A stretch of 64,000 nt of DNA from Serinicoccus chungangensis (GTDB taxonomy: Bacteria; Actinomycetota; Actinomycetes; Actinomycetales; Dermatophilaceae): the NCBI RefSeq assembly GCF_006337125.1, contig NZ_CP040887.1:124001-188000 (forward strand), read 5' to 3'. The translations under genes were made by a program, and so were the position numbers. Below are positions 41,522 to 49,415 of this stretch, in pieces (the first letter of the stretch is position 1; each line of letters opens with the position of its first letter). The notes under the pieces were generated by a model. It made no database searches. It was given only the letters and a program-made list of their open reading frames with translations, and was not told the DNA's origin.

Positions 41522-42882
41522 AGGCGCTCGAACCCCCGCCGCAGCTCCCAGTCGGTGACGGCCGCGTCGAAGGCGGTGATCTCGATGTCCGCCATGTTGA
41601 CGTAGTGGTCCACCACCTCCTGCCCGAAGGCCTCCCGGGCCACCTCGGAGGCGGCGAAGAGGTCGCGGGCCTCGCGGAGGGTGTGCGGCACGAGCGGCGC
41701 GTCGGACTCGTAGGCGTTGCCGGTCATCATCGGCTCCAGCTCGAGCTCCTGCTCGATCCCGTGCAGCCCGCCGGCCATCATGGCCGCGACCGCGAGATAG
41801 GGGTTGCAGTCCCCTCCGGGCACGCGGTTCTCCATGCGGGCGCCGGAGCCCTCGCCCACGGTGCGCACCGCGCAGGTGCGGTTGTCCTGCCCCCACGCCA
41901 CGGCGGTCGGGGCGAAGGAGCCCTGGGCGAAGCGCTTGTAGGAGTTGATGTTGGGGGCGTAGAAGAGGGTGAACTCGCGCATGGTCGCGAGCACCCCGGC
42001 GATGAAGTGGTCGTAGAGCGCGGTGCGCCCGCCCTCGTCCCAGAAGACCGTCGAGCCGTCCAGCCCGCGCAGCGAGAGGTGGATGTGGCAGGAGCTGCCC
42101 TCCCGCTCGTTGGGCTTGGCCATGAAGGTCAGGGACTGACCGAGCTGGGCGGCGATCATCTTGGCGCCGGTCTTGTAGACGCTGTGGTTGTCGCACGTGG
42201 TGACGACCTCGTCGAAGAGGAAGCCGATCTCGTGCTGGCCGAAGTTGCACTCGCCCTTGGCCGACTCCACGGTCATGCCGGCCTGGTACATGTCGCTGCG
42301 GATCCGGCGCAGCAGCGGCTCCACCCGGCCCGAGCCGACGATGGAGTAGTCGACGTTGTACTGGTTCGCCGGGGTGAGACCCGTATACCCCTTGGCCCAG
42401 GCCTCCTCGTAGGAGTCGCGGTAGACGACGAACTCCAGCTCGGTGCCGGCGACCGCCGACCACCCGTGCCCCGCCGCCCGCTCGACCTGCGAGGCCAGCA
42501 TCGAGCGCGGCGACATGGGGACCGGGGACCCGTCGGTGAGCGCGAGGTCGCACTGCACCATCACCGTGCGCTCCAACCACGGCACCCGGCGGATGGTGTC
42601 GGTGTCGAGGGTGAACTCCATGTCGCCGTAACCCGCCTCCCAGGAGGAGATGGCGTAGCCGTCGACGGTGTTCATCTCGGGGTCCACGGCCAGCAGGTAG
42701 TTGCAGCCCTCGACCCCGTGCCCCAGCGCGTGCTCGACGAAGTAGGGGGCGTGCAAGTACTTACCCTGGAGCCGGCCCTGCATGTCGGTGAACGCGACGA
42801 TGACCGTCTCGATGCTCTCGTCGGCGACCCCCGCCCGGAGCTGGTCGACGGTGAGCATGCGCTCGCTGCGGGGGTGGGTCAT
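41518..42882 (-). CDS. Glutamine synthetase-like gamma-glutamylamine synthetase (GlnA4/PuuA type)
   Basis: 454-residue GS-family enzyme lacking adenylylation-type neighbours. Landmarks are ELEFVVYRDSYEEAW, VESAKGECNFGQHEIGF, SSCHIHLSLRGLDG and the ENRVPGGDCNPYLAVAA block. GS-like proteins of this group join glutamate to amines: PuuA uses putrescine, Streptomyces GlnA3 polyamines and GlnA4 ethanolamine. The neighbouring ethanolamine-permease-like gene (4-bp overlap) and an SDR in place of an amine oxidase favour ethanolamine. That substrate call is inference. Confidence 0.88.
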   Translation of the reverse strand: MTHPRSERMLTVDQLRAGVADESIETVIVAFTDMQGRLQGKYLHAPYFVEHALGHGVEGCNYLLAVDPEMNTVDGYAISSWEAGYGDMEFTLDTDTIRRVPWLERTVMVQCDLALTDGSPVPMSPRSMLASQVERAAGHGWSAVAGTELEFVVYRDSYEEAWAKGYTGLTPANQYNVDYSIVGSGRVEPLLRRIRSDMYQAGMTVESAKGECNFGQHEIGFLFDEVVTTCDNHSVYKTGAKMIAAQLGQSLTFMAKPNEREGSSCHIHLSLRGLDGSTVFWDEGGRTALYDHFIAGVLATMREFTLFYAPNINSYKRFAQGSFAPTAVAWGQDNRTCAVRTVGEGSGARMENRVPGGDCNPYLAVAAMMAGGLHGIEQELELEPMMTGNAYESDAPLVPHTLREARDLFAASEVAREAFGQEVVDHYVNMADIEITAFDAAVTDWELRRGFERL

Positions 42883-44312
42883 CGCAGGTCTCCTTCGGCT
42901 GAGCTGATCTGGTCGAACTCCTCCTCCGGGGCGGAGGAGACGAGGTGGTGGCGGCTGTAGAACCAGAAGTAGGCGAGGAACCCGGCGAAGACGGCGGCCG
43001 TGATGCCGGCGGCCAGGATGTCGACGACGAAGGTGGCGATGACGGCCACGACGCTGAGGACGAGCGCGATGCCGGTCGTCACCGTACCTCCCGGGGTGCG
43101 GTAGCCGCGCTCGAGGTCGGGCTCGCGGCGGCGCAGCACGATGTGCGAGAGGTTGAGCAGCACGTAGGACACGGTGGCGCCGAAGACGGCGATGTTGATG
43201 AGCAGCGCGCCGTTCTGGGTGATGGCGGCGAGCAGGAAGCCGATGGTGCCGGGGACCAGGAGGCCCACCCACGGCGTCTTGCGGGAACCGGTGAGCGACA
43301 GCACCCGCGGCAGGTAGCCGGCCCGGGAGAGGGCGAACAGCTGCCGGGAGTAGGCGTAGATGATGGAGAAGAAGCTCGCGACGAGGCCGGCGAGCCCGGC
43401 GTAGTTGACGAAGGCGGCGATCGCGGAGTCGTCACCGAGCGCGGTGCGCAGCGCCAGCGGCAGCGGGTTGTCCGAGTCGCGGACGGTCTCCGCGCCCGCC
43501 GACCCCGGCACGAGCAGGAGCATGAAGGCGGCGAAGACGAGCAGGATGCTCATCGCCACGATGATCCCCCGGGGCATGTCCCGCTTGGGGTCGGAGGTCT
43601 CCTCCGCGGCCAGCGGCACCCCCTCGACGGCCAGGAAGAACCAGATGCCGTAGACCAGCGCGGCCAGCGCCCCGGCGAAGCCGTAGGGCAGGAAGGCGCT
43701 GGCGCCGGCGGCGTCGGTCACGGTGATGTCGAAGAGGTTGTCGACCCGGAAGTGCGGCAGCAGGCCGACGACCGTGGCCACCAGGGCGACGACGGCGATG
43801 GCGGTGATGGCGAACATCACCTTGAGGGCCTCGCCCACGCCCCACACGTGCAGGCCGATGAAGACGAGGTAGGCGACGAGGTAGATCGGCCAGCCGTTGG
43901 TCAGCCCGAACAGCCCCAGGGCCTCGACGTAGCCGCCGATGAACACCGCGATCGCGGCGGGAGCGACGGCATACTCGATGAGGACGGCGACGCCGGTCGC
44001 GTAACCGCCGAGCGGGCCCAGCGCGCGCCGGGCGAAGCCGTAGCCGGCGCCCGCGGTGGGCAGGGTCGAGGACATCTCGGCCAGCCCCAGCACCATGCAG
44101 GTGTACATCACGGCCATGAGCACCGTGGCGATGAGCAGACCGCCCCATCCGCCCTCGTCGATGCCGAAGTTCCAGCCCGCGAAGTCACCGGAGATGACGT
44201 AGCTGACCCCCAGGCCGGCCAGCAGGATCCAGCCGGCCGCCCCCTTCTTGAGCTGCCGATGCTGGTGGTAGTCGTCCGCGACGTTCTGGTAGTCGACCCT
44301 GCGCTTGGCCAT
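42879..44312 (-). CDS. Ethanolamine permease-like APC transporter
   Basis: 477-residue APC-superfamily permease with about 12 transmembrane segments. The stretch GVSYVISGDFAGWNFG and the following LPTAGAGYGFARRALGP and IEYAVAPAAIAVF match the ethanolamine permease family. AEETSDPKRDMPRG is the conserved APC loop. ATG 44312 has GGGAGGG upstream. It is the first gene of a five-gene minus-strand operon controlled, probably, by the divergent FadR/GntR regulator through the dyad at 44333-44356. Confidence 0.9.
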   Translation of the reverse strand: MAKRRVDYQNVADDYHQHRQLKKGAAGWILLAGLGVSYVISGDFAGWNFGIDEGGWGGLLIATVLMAVMYTCMVLGLAEMSSTLPTAGAGYGFARRALGPLGGYATGVAVLIEYAVAPAAIAVFIGGYVEALGLFGLTNGWPIYLVAYLVFIGLHVWGVGEALKVMFAITAIAVVALVATVVGLLPHFRVDNLFDITVTDAAGASAFLPYGFAGALAALVYGIWFFLAVEGVPLAAEETSDPKRDMPRGIIVAMSILLVFAAFMLLLVPGSAGAETVRDSDNPLPLALRTALGDDSAIAAFVNYAGLAGLVASFFSIIYAYSRQLFALSRAGYLPRVLSLTGSRKTPWVGLLVPGTIGFLLAAITQNGALLINIAVFGATVSYVLLNLSHIVLRRREPDLERGYRTPGGTVTTGIALVLSVVAVIATFVVDILAAGITAAVFAGFLAYFWFYSRHHLVSSAPEEEFDQISSAEGDLR

Positions 44313-44332
44313 GGGGAAGCCCTCCCTGAGAT

Positions 44333-44356
44333 CAATGGATCAGGTGTGGTCCATTG
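44333..44356. promoter_or_regulatory. Predicted operator for the FadR/GntR regulator
   Basis: CAATGGATC (44333-44341) and GGTCCATTG (44348-44356) form a 9-bp inverted repeat with one mismatch and a 6-bp spacer. It lies between the predicted permease start site and its ATG, where a repressor would block transcription. The core ATGG...CCAT resembles GntR/FadR-type half-sites. Confidence 0.65.
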
Positions 44357-44366
44357 GTGTGGGTCG

Positions 44367-44396
44367 AGTCTGGTGCGGTCCGGGCGACCCCGTCAA
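44367..44396 (-). promoter_or_regulatory. Promoter of the permease operon
   Basis: On the minus strand TTGACG (44396-44391) is followed by 18 nt and CAGACT (44372-44367). Predicted start is near 44360, immediately upstream of the inverted repeat. The -35 is near-consensus; the -10 is weak. Confidence 0.5.
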
Positions 44397-44410
44397 GGGG
44401 TGCGGGAGCC

Positions 44411-44416
44411 TAGATT
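44411..44416 (+). promoter_or_regulatory. -10 box (TAGATT) of leaderless FadR/GntR gene
   Basis: TAGATT is followed by 7 nt and the ATG at 44424 with no ribosome-binding site. Its -35 region lies over the divergent permease promoter, so one regulator could affect both. Confidence 0.5.
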
Positions 44417-44423
44417 TGGTCGT

Positions 44424-45125
44424 ATGTCCTCCTCAGAGCCACCGTGGGTGCGGCCGGTGCGCAGCGGCAACGTCTTCGAGGAGACGACCGAGCACCTGCT
44501 CCGGCTGCTGCACCTGGGCACCTTCCCGCCCGGGGCCAAGCTGCCGGCCGAGCGGGAGCTGGCCGAGTCGCTGCGGGTCTCCCGGACCACCCTGCGGGAG
44601 GTCCTGGGCGAGCTGCAGAAGGCGGGCTACGTCACGGTGAGCCGCGGCAGGTACGGCGGCACCCACGTCGCACCGACGCTGCCGCCACGCCGGGGGGAGG
44701 GGGCGCTGGACCCGGCGGAGGTCGACGACCTGCTCACGCTGCGGGCCATCGTCGAACCCGCGGCGGCCGGCCTGGCCGCCGCCCGGGACCTCTCGGACGA
44801 GGAGCGGCAGCGGCTGCGGGACGTCGCGGCGGACTGTGCCGCGGCCGGGGTGGAGCAGTACCGACCCCTCGACGCCCGGCTGCACCTCACCCTGGCCGAG
44901 CTGAGCGGCTCGCCCAGCCTGGCCGGGGTGGTGGCCGACGTCCGGGATCGCGTCACCGGGATGCTCGATCGCATCCCGCTGCTGCCTCCCAACCTCGCCC
45001 ACTCCACCGACCAGCACGAGACGGTCGTGGCGGCGGTCCTGGCCGGCCGACAGGCGGAGGCGCGGGAGGCGATGGGTGAGCACCTCGAGGGGACGGCGTC
45101 GCTGCTGCGCGGTTTCCTGTCCTGA
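44424..45125 (+). CDS. FadR-type GntR-family transcriptional regulator
   Basis: 233-residue regulator. The winged helix-turn-helix (about 18-80) contains PGAKLPAERELAESLRVSRTTLREVLGELQKAG; this is the GntR signature (key words KLPAERELAE and SRTTLREVL). An all-helical FCD ligand domain follows (about 100-225) with Asp/His metal-ligand positions (DARLHLTLAELSG, DQHETVVAAV). It is divergent from the permease operon and likely represses it, sensing the substrate amine or a gamma-glutamyl intermediate; the ligand is inference. Confidence 0.93.
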   Translation: MSSSEPPWVRPVRSGNVFEETTEHLLRLLHLGTFPPGAKLPAERELAESLRVSRTTLREVLGELQKAGYVTVSRGRYGGTHVAPTLPPRRGEGALDPAEVDDLLTLRAIVEPAAAGLAAARDLSDEERQRLRDVAADCAAAGVEQYRPLDARLHLTLAELSGSPSLAGVVADVRDRVTGMLDRIPLLPPNLAHSTDQHETVVAAVLAGRQAEAREAMGEHLEGTASLLRGFLS

Positions 45126-45152
45126 TCCGGGGGAGGCCCGGACGCCGGCCCG

Positions 45153-46034
45153 TCAGCGCTCGTAGTGCTCGGGGCGCCGCTGCGGCCGCTGGCGGCTGAA
45201 CTCCCCGCCCTCGCGCCCGCCGTAGGGCCGACCGTGGTCGGCGAACTCCTCCCGGACGTAGACGAACCGCTGGTCCCCGCAGGTCACCGTGGCCCCGGTA
45301 CGCAGGACCACGCCCTCGCCGACGACCGCCCCGGCGACCGACACGTCCCCGTCGACGGCGTGCACGAGGTACTCGTCGACGGACGGGTCGCGGCGCACCT
45401 CGGCGTGGTGCGCCGCCAGGCCGGGGACGACGACGTCGCTGCCCGGGTCCGACCCGATCGTGGTCGTGCCCCGTCGCAGGTATGCCGTCTCCCTCGGGCT
45501 GCCCTGCTCCGGACCGGGGGGCAGGTAGTAGACGAGGCGGGGCTCGCCGCGGCCGAGCGGGTCGTGGGTCGTGGTGACCCGGCGCCGTCTCCCGGTGGGC
45601 ACGACCGGGATGGGCGGCCACGGGGTGCCAGGGGGCGTGAGGTCGGCGAGCGACGGACCCGCCTCGCCGGACCGCCGCAGCATGCGCAGGGCCGCCCTGC
45701 GGTCCCGCACCGCGACGTGCCGCGACCCGGTGAAGGCGCGGTCCAGGAGCCGGGAACGCACGTCACCGAACGCCAGGACCGGTCCCTCGGGTCCCGAGAC
45801 GACGACGGTCAGGCCGGCCTGGGCCGCCATGCTGCCGACGTCCGAGGCGAGGTCGGCGGCACGTCGCCGACCCATGCCCAGAGGAAGGCCGACGAGGCGG
45901 TCCAGCGTCACCTCGATCTGCGACCCGGTGCCCCTGATGTGCGCCGTCAGCCCATCCTCCTGCGTGCCGTCGACCGACGACGGCGGCGTCACCGTGAGCG
46001 TGAGGTCGGCCTCGACCCGCAGCTGCTCCACCAC
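45153..46034 (-). CDS. FHA-domain-containing protein
   Basis: 293-residue soluble protein. The C-terminal half carries a forkhead-associated domain (about 190-270): TTIGSDPGSDVVVPGLAAHHAEVRRD contains the phosphothreonine-contacting Gly-Ser and Ser/His positions (words TIGSDPGSD and HHAEV). The N-terminal about 150 residues are unrecognised. The gene starts at GTG 46034, 2 bp after the small 77-residue gene stop, so the pair is one operon. FHA proteins read Thr-phosphorylation; no Ser/Thr kinase is in the window. It converges with the FadR/GntR gene. Confidence 0.8.
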   Translation of the reverse strand: MVEQLRVEADLTLTVTPPSSVDGTQEDGLTAHIRGTGSQIEVTLDRLVGLPLGMGRRRAADLASDVGSMAAQAGLTVVVSGPEGPVLAFGDVRSRLLDRAFTGSRHVAVRDRRAALRMLRRSGEAGPSLADLTPPGTPWPPIPVVPTGRRRRVTTTHDPLGRGEPRLVYYLPPGPEQGSPRETAYLRRGTTTIGSDPGSDVVVPGLAAHHAEVRRDPSVDEYLVHAVDGDVSVAGAVVGEGVVLRTGATVTCGDQRFVYVREEFADHGRPYGGREGGEFSRQRPQRRPEHYER

Positions 46035-46036
46035 GC

Positions 46037-46270
46037 TCAGCCCTGGTGCTCGCGGTCCTCGGTGGTGATGCGCAGCGTGCCGTCCAGCTTCCAGGTGGCG
46101 CGCGGCGCGTCGGCACCGGTGTCCCGGGGCACCTCGACGGACATGTCCTGGAACGTGTAGTTGATGGCCGCACCCTGCCCGGTCAGGTAGTTCCACATCT
46201 CCTTGCCGAGGTCGGTCCACGAGACCGTCTCGCCCGTCGACCCGGTCATCTGACCCTGCTGCTCGCTCAT
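46037..46270 (-). CDS. Small hypothetical protein upstream of the FHA gene
   Basis: 77-residue soluble protein with no recognised domain (MSEQQGQMTGSTGETVSWTD...). ATG 46270 has a strong AAGGAG site 7 nt upstream. It ends 2 bp before the FHA gene and is divergent from the DUF4397 surface protein. Likely a partner of the FHA protein. Confidence 0.68.
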   Translation of the reverse strand: MSEQQGQMTGSTGETVSWTDLGKEMWNYLTGQGAAINYTFQDMSVEVPRDTGADAPRATWKLDGTLRITTEDREHQG

Positions 46271-46406
46271 GCTCAGCTCCTTGCGATCGGAGAACACGTC
46301 CAATGTGTGTTCAATGTTTTTCCACTATGGACCGCGCCGGGGAGCCGCGCAACCGCAGGATCCGGGAGGCCTTCCACAGCTTTCGCACAAACTGTGGACA
46401 AAGGCT

Positions 46407-46435
46407 GAATCCGCACCGGGGTGTCCGGACGTAGT
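46407..46435 (+). promoter_or_regulatory. Putative SigK-type promoter of the DUF4397/sortase pair
   Basis: GAATCC (46407-46412) is followed by 17 nt and CGTAGT (46430-46435). The 12-mer AATCCGCACCGG (46408-46419) is identical to the one in the CHRD operon promoter at 34302-34313. The -10 is a weaker match to CCGAAT than at 34.3 kb. Confidence 0.48.
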
Positions 46436-46488
46436 GGAGGGTGAGGGCAGAACAGGTCTGCCCCAGCTGCGATGAAGGAGCACCCCTC

Positions 46489-47301
46489 ATGCGGAAGATC
46501 ACTGCGACCACCACGGCGGCCTTGCTGGCCGGAGCCGGCACGGCGGCCCTCGCCACCCCGGCCATGGCGGACGAGCACGAGGCCACGGTCTCGGTCCTGC
46601 ACGCCGTACCGGGCCTCACGGTCGACGTCTACGTCAACGGCGAGGAGACCGTCCCCGACTTCGCGCCGGGCACGCTGACCGACCCCCTCATGCTGCCCGA
46701 GGGCACCTACGACGTGGAGGTCTACGCCGACGGCGACGACCCGGAGTCCGCCGAGCCGGCGATCTCCGCCGAGGGTCTGGAGGTGCCGGGCGGTGCGAAC
46801 CTCACCCTGGCCGCCCACCTGGCCGAGGACGGCACCCCGATGCTGTCCGCCTTCGTCAACGACACCTCCACGCTGGACGCCGGGCAGTCCCGGCTCACCG
46901 TCCGGCACGCCGCCGCCGCCCCGGCGGTCGACGTCCGTGCGGGTGGCAGCCCGGTGATCGAGGGCCTGACCAACCCCAACGAGGAGGTGCTGAGCCTCGA
47001 CGCCGGCACCGTGTCGGCCGACGTGGTGCTCGCGGGCACCGAGGACGTCGTCATCGGCCCGGCCGACCTGGACCTCGCCGAGGGCACCAACACGATCGTC
47101 TACGCGTGGGGCTCCGCCGAGGAGGGCACCCTCGACCTGGCGGTGCAGACCATCGACGGCCTGCACGGCGACCCGGGCGGCGTGCCCTCCGGCCAGGGTG
47201 GCATCGCCACCTCGACCGGGGTGCTCACCGTGCTCCTCATGGCCGGCGCTGCGGGCGCGGTGCTCGCCGGCAGCCGCCTGGTCCGTCGCGAGGTCGCCTG
47301 A
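46489..47301 (+). CDS. DUF4397-domain cell-surface protein
   Basis: 270-residue exported protein. Signal peptide MRKITATTTAALLAGAGTAA with cleavage near AMA-DEH. Two tandem DUF4397-type beta-sandwich units follow (TVSVLHAVPGLTVDVYVNG and LTVRHAAAAPAVDVRAGG as their first strands). The C-terminus has GGVPSGQGGIATSTG, a hydrophobic helix and SRLVRREVA, again a sortase-like sorting tail without LPXTG. It is followed 3 bp later by a class F-type sortase. ATG 46489 has GAAGGAG upstream. It is probably sortase-anchored; binding function unknown. Confidence 0.88.
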   Translation: MRKITATTTAALLAGAGTAALATPAMADEHEATVSVLHAVPGLTVDVYVNGEETVPDFAPGTLTDPLMLPEGTYDVEVYADGDDPESAEPAISAEGLEVPGGANLTLAAHLAEDGTPMLSAFVNDTSTLDAGQSRLTVRHAAAAPAVDVRAGGSPVIEGLTNPNEEVLSLDAGTVSADVVLAGTEDVVIGPADLDLAEGTNTIVYAWGSAEEGTLDLAVQTIDGLHGDPGGVPSGQGGIATSTGVLTVLLMAGAAGAVLAGSRLVRREVA

Positions 47302-47304
47302 CCC

Positions 47305-48066
47305 TTGCACCGGACCCAGCCCCGCCGCGGCCGGCTCTCGCCGGCCGCGGCGGCGGCCCTGCTCCTCAGTCTCGCGGTCGTCGTCGGGGCCCTCTGGGGC
47401 CTGCAGCGAGGACCGCTCCCGGCTGCTGCCGACTTCGGGTCGCCCGCCCCGGCGCCCACGACCGGTCCGGCAGCACCGGGCGCCGCGGTGGACCCTGTCC
47501 CCACCGCGGCGCCACCGGGGGGCGGAGGGGACGACGCACCCGCGGGGCAGGCCGCCCCGCGGGTCGTCGTGCCCCCACCCGATGTCCGGGACGCCTCGGT
47601 CGAGGCCGCCGCCGCGCCCCGGCAGCCCGCTCCCACGCGGCTGCTGGCACCCACGCTCGGTCTCGACGTGCCCCTGGACGCGGTCGGGGTCACCGGGGAC
47701 GGGCTCATGGAGATCCCCGAGGACGCCGACCGGGCCGGGTGGTACCGGCACGGTCCGGCCCCGGGGGAGGACGGCTCCGCGGTCATCGCCGGCCACGTCG
47801 ACGACCGGGAGGGGCCGGGGGCGTTCCTCGCCCTCAACAGTGCCGAGCAGGGCACCCCGGTCACCATCGTCCGTGAGGACGGTTCCCGGCTCGACTACGT
47901 CGTCACCGCACGGCGGACGACCGACAAGAAGGAGCTCCCCGTCGATGACCTCTTCGACCGTGAGGGAGAGCAGCGCCTGCAGCTCATCACCTGCACCGGC
48001 GAGTGGTCCGAGCGTGCCGGGAGCTACACCGACAACCTCGTCATCACCGCCACTCCGGCGCCCTGA
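47305..48066 (+). CDS. Class F-type sortase (second copy)
   Basis: 253-residue sortase with an N-terminal membrane anchor (about 10-32), a Pro/Ala-rich spacer, and a catalytic domain with His in VIAGHVDD and Cys at about 230 in LITCTGEW. It resembles the 35.2-kb sortase in layout and is again directly downstream of its probable substrate. The start is a rare TTG (47305), 3 bp after the DUF4397 stop; the frame offers no better start near the membrane segment. Confidence 0.86.
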   Translation: MHRTQPRRGRLSPAAAAALLLSLAVVVGALWGLQRGPLPAAADFGSPAPAPTTGPAAPGAAVDPVPTAAPPGGGGDDAPAGQAAPRVVVPPPDVRDASVEAAAAPRQPAPTRLLAPTLGLDVPLDAVGVTGDGLMEIPEDADRAGWYRHGPAPGEDGSAVIAGHVDDREGPGAFLALNSAEQGTPVTIVREDGSRLDYVVTARRTTDKKELPVDDLFDREGEQRLQLITCTGEWSERAGSYTDNLVITATPAP

Positions 48067-48082
48067 GCCCGGCGGCGGGGCC

Positions 48083-49357
48083 TCAGCCCCCGGGCCGCCG
48101 CAGGACCAGCTGGTCCACGCCCATCCGGCCGGCCGCGAAGGTCCAGGCCGCGCCCGCGAGGTAGAGCTCCCAGACCCGCGTGACCTCCTCCCCGACCAGC
48201 TCGACGACCTCGTCCCGACGTCGCCGCAGCCGCTCCTCCCAGGAGCGGATCGTCCAGACGTAGTGCTCACGCAGCGCCTCGACCCCGCGCAGCTCCAGCC
48301 CGGCCCGCTCCAGCAGCTGCACGGTCGCGCCGACCGGACGCATCGACATGTCCGGGGCGATGAACGACTCGATGAACGGGCCCCCACCGGGGTTGCGGCC
48401 CGGCCGGCTCATCTGCTGCACGAGCACGGGTGCGCCCGGGGCCGCCAGCCGGTGCAGCGTCTCGGCGTACGTCGCGTAGTTGCGGTCGCCCACGTGCTCG
48501 CCCATCTCGATCGAGGCCACGGCGTCGAAGCCGGACTCGGGCACCTCCCGGTAGTCCTGCAGCCGCACGTCGACCAGGTCGCTCACCCCCTGCTCCCCGG
48601 CACGGGCCTGCACGAAGGCCTGCTGCTCCCGGCTGATGGTGACCGCGGTGACCCGCGCGCCGTGCTCGCGGGCGGCGTGCAGGGTGAGCGAGCCCCAGCC
48701 GCACCCGACGTCGGCCAGCCGCTGGTCCGGCCGGGTGTGCAGGCCCAGCTTGCGGCAGACCAGCTCCAGCTTGTCCGACTGCGCCTGCTCGAGGGTGTAT
48801 GCCGCGTCCTCCCGGCCGCGGAGCAGGTCCGCCCCGTCGGCGGTGACGTAGGCGCACGAGTAGGCCATCTGCGCGTCGAGGACGAGCTCGTAGAAGTCGT
48901 TGGACAGGTCGTAGTGGTGGCTGATCGCGGCGCGGTCGCGGGTCAGGCTGTGCAGGCGTCCCCGGACGACCGCCTGGGAGGCCGGGGGCGCCGGCGGTCG
49001 CCCGAGGAGGCCGAGGTCCTTGGCGAGCAGGCCCACGCCGGCGATCGCCCGGGCCCGCTGGGCCGGGGTCGGTCGTGGGGCACGACGCACGAGCTCGTCC
49101 CGGACCTGCGTCAGCGCCGACCCGAGCTCGCCCTCCACGACGACCTCGCCGGTGACGAAAGCCTGGGCGGCTCCGAGCTCGCCGGGCGACCAGAGGAGGC
49201 GTCGCAGGGCCTGCGGGCTGGTGAGCCGCACGGTCGGGTGGGACCGCGGGTCGGCGCCCGCCGTGGAGCCGTCCCAGGCGACGAGGTGGACCGGCAGCGG
49301 CCCGCCGGCCAGCGGTGCGATCAGGTCGTCGAGGCGGGGGGCGACAGGTGCAGGCAT
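48083..49357 (-). CDS. Cyclopropane-fatty-acyl-phospholipid synthase family methyltransferase
   Basis: 424-residue SAM-dependent methyltransferase of the CFA/MMA type, acting on membrane phospholipid acyl chains. The SAM site reads VGCGWGSLTLHAA; SHHYDLSNDFYELVL precedes it, and YVWTIRSWEERLRRRRDEV near the C-terminus is typical. The N-terminal domain (about 1-110) may bind lipid. It is divergent from the SigK-type gene and distinct from the second CFA-like gene at 54.2 kb. A TTAGGT lies 7 nt before its ATG on the minus strand. Confidence 0.9.
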   Translation of the reverse strand: MPAPVAPRLDDLIAPLAGGPLPVHLVAWDGSTAGADPRSHPTVRLTSPQALRRLLWSPGELGAAQAFVTGEVVVEGELGSALTQVRDELVRRAPRPTPAQRARAIAGVGLLAKDLGLLGRPPAPPASQAVVRGRLHSLTRDRAAISHHYDLSNDFYELVLDAQMAYSCAYVTADGADLLRGREDAAYTLEQAQSDKLELVCRKLGLHTRPDQRLADVGCGWGSLTLHAAREHGARVTAVTISREQQAFVQARAGEQGVSDLVDVRLQDYREVPESGFDAVASIEMGEHVGDRNYATYAETLHRLAAPGAPVLVQQMSRPGRNPGGGPFIESFIAPDMSMRPVGATVQLLERAGLELRGVEALREHYVWTIRSWEERLRRRRDEVVELVGEEVTRVWELYLAGAAWTFAAGRMGVDQLVLRRPGG

Positions 49358-49403
49358 ACCCTCGACCTAATCACACCGTGCTCCCGGCGCGCGGCGGGTC
49401 GCC

Positions 49404-49409
49404 TAGGGT
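49404..49409 (+). promoter_or_regulatory. -10 box (TAGGGT) of leaderless sigma-factor gene
   Basis: TAGGGT is followed by 6 nt and the ATG at 49416, with no ribosome-binding site. Confidence 0.48.
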
Positions 49410-49415
49410 TGCGTC

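Noticed and set aside
38540-44312. Classical putrescine (Puu) pathway
   Set aside because: No PuuB-type amine oxidase and no PuuP-type transporter; the permease matches the ethanolamine type and an SDR takes the oxidase position.
46393-46401. DnaA-box-like TTGTCCACA on the minus strand
   Set aside because: A single box with no cluster and no dnaA, dnaN or gyrase genes nearby; chance occurrence or a regulatory site at most.
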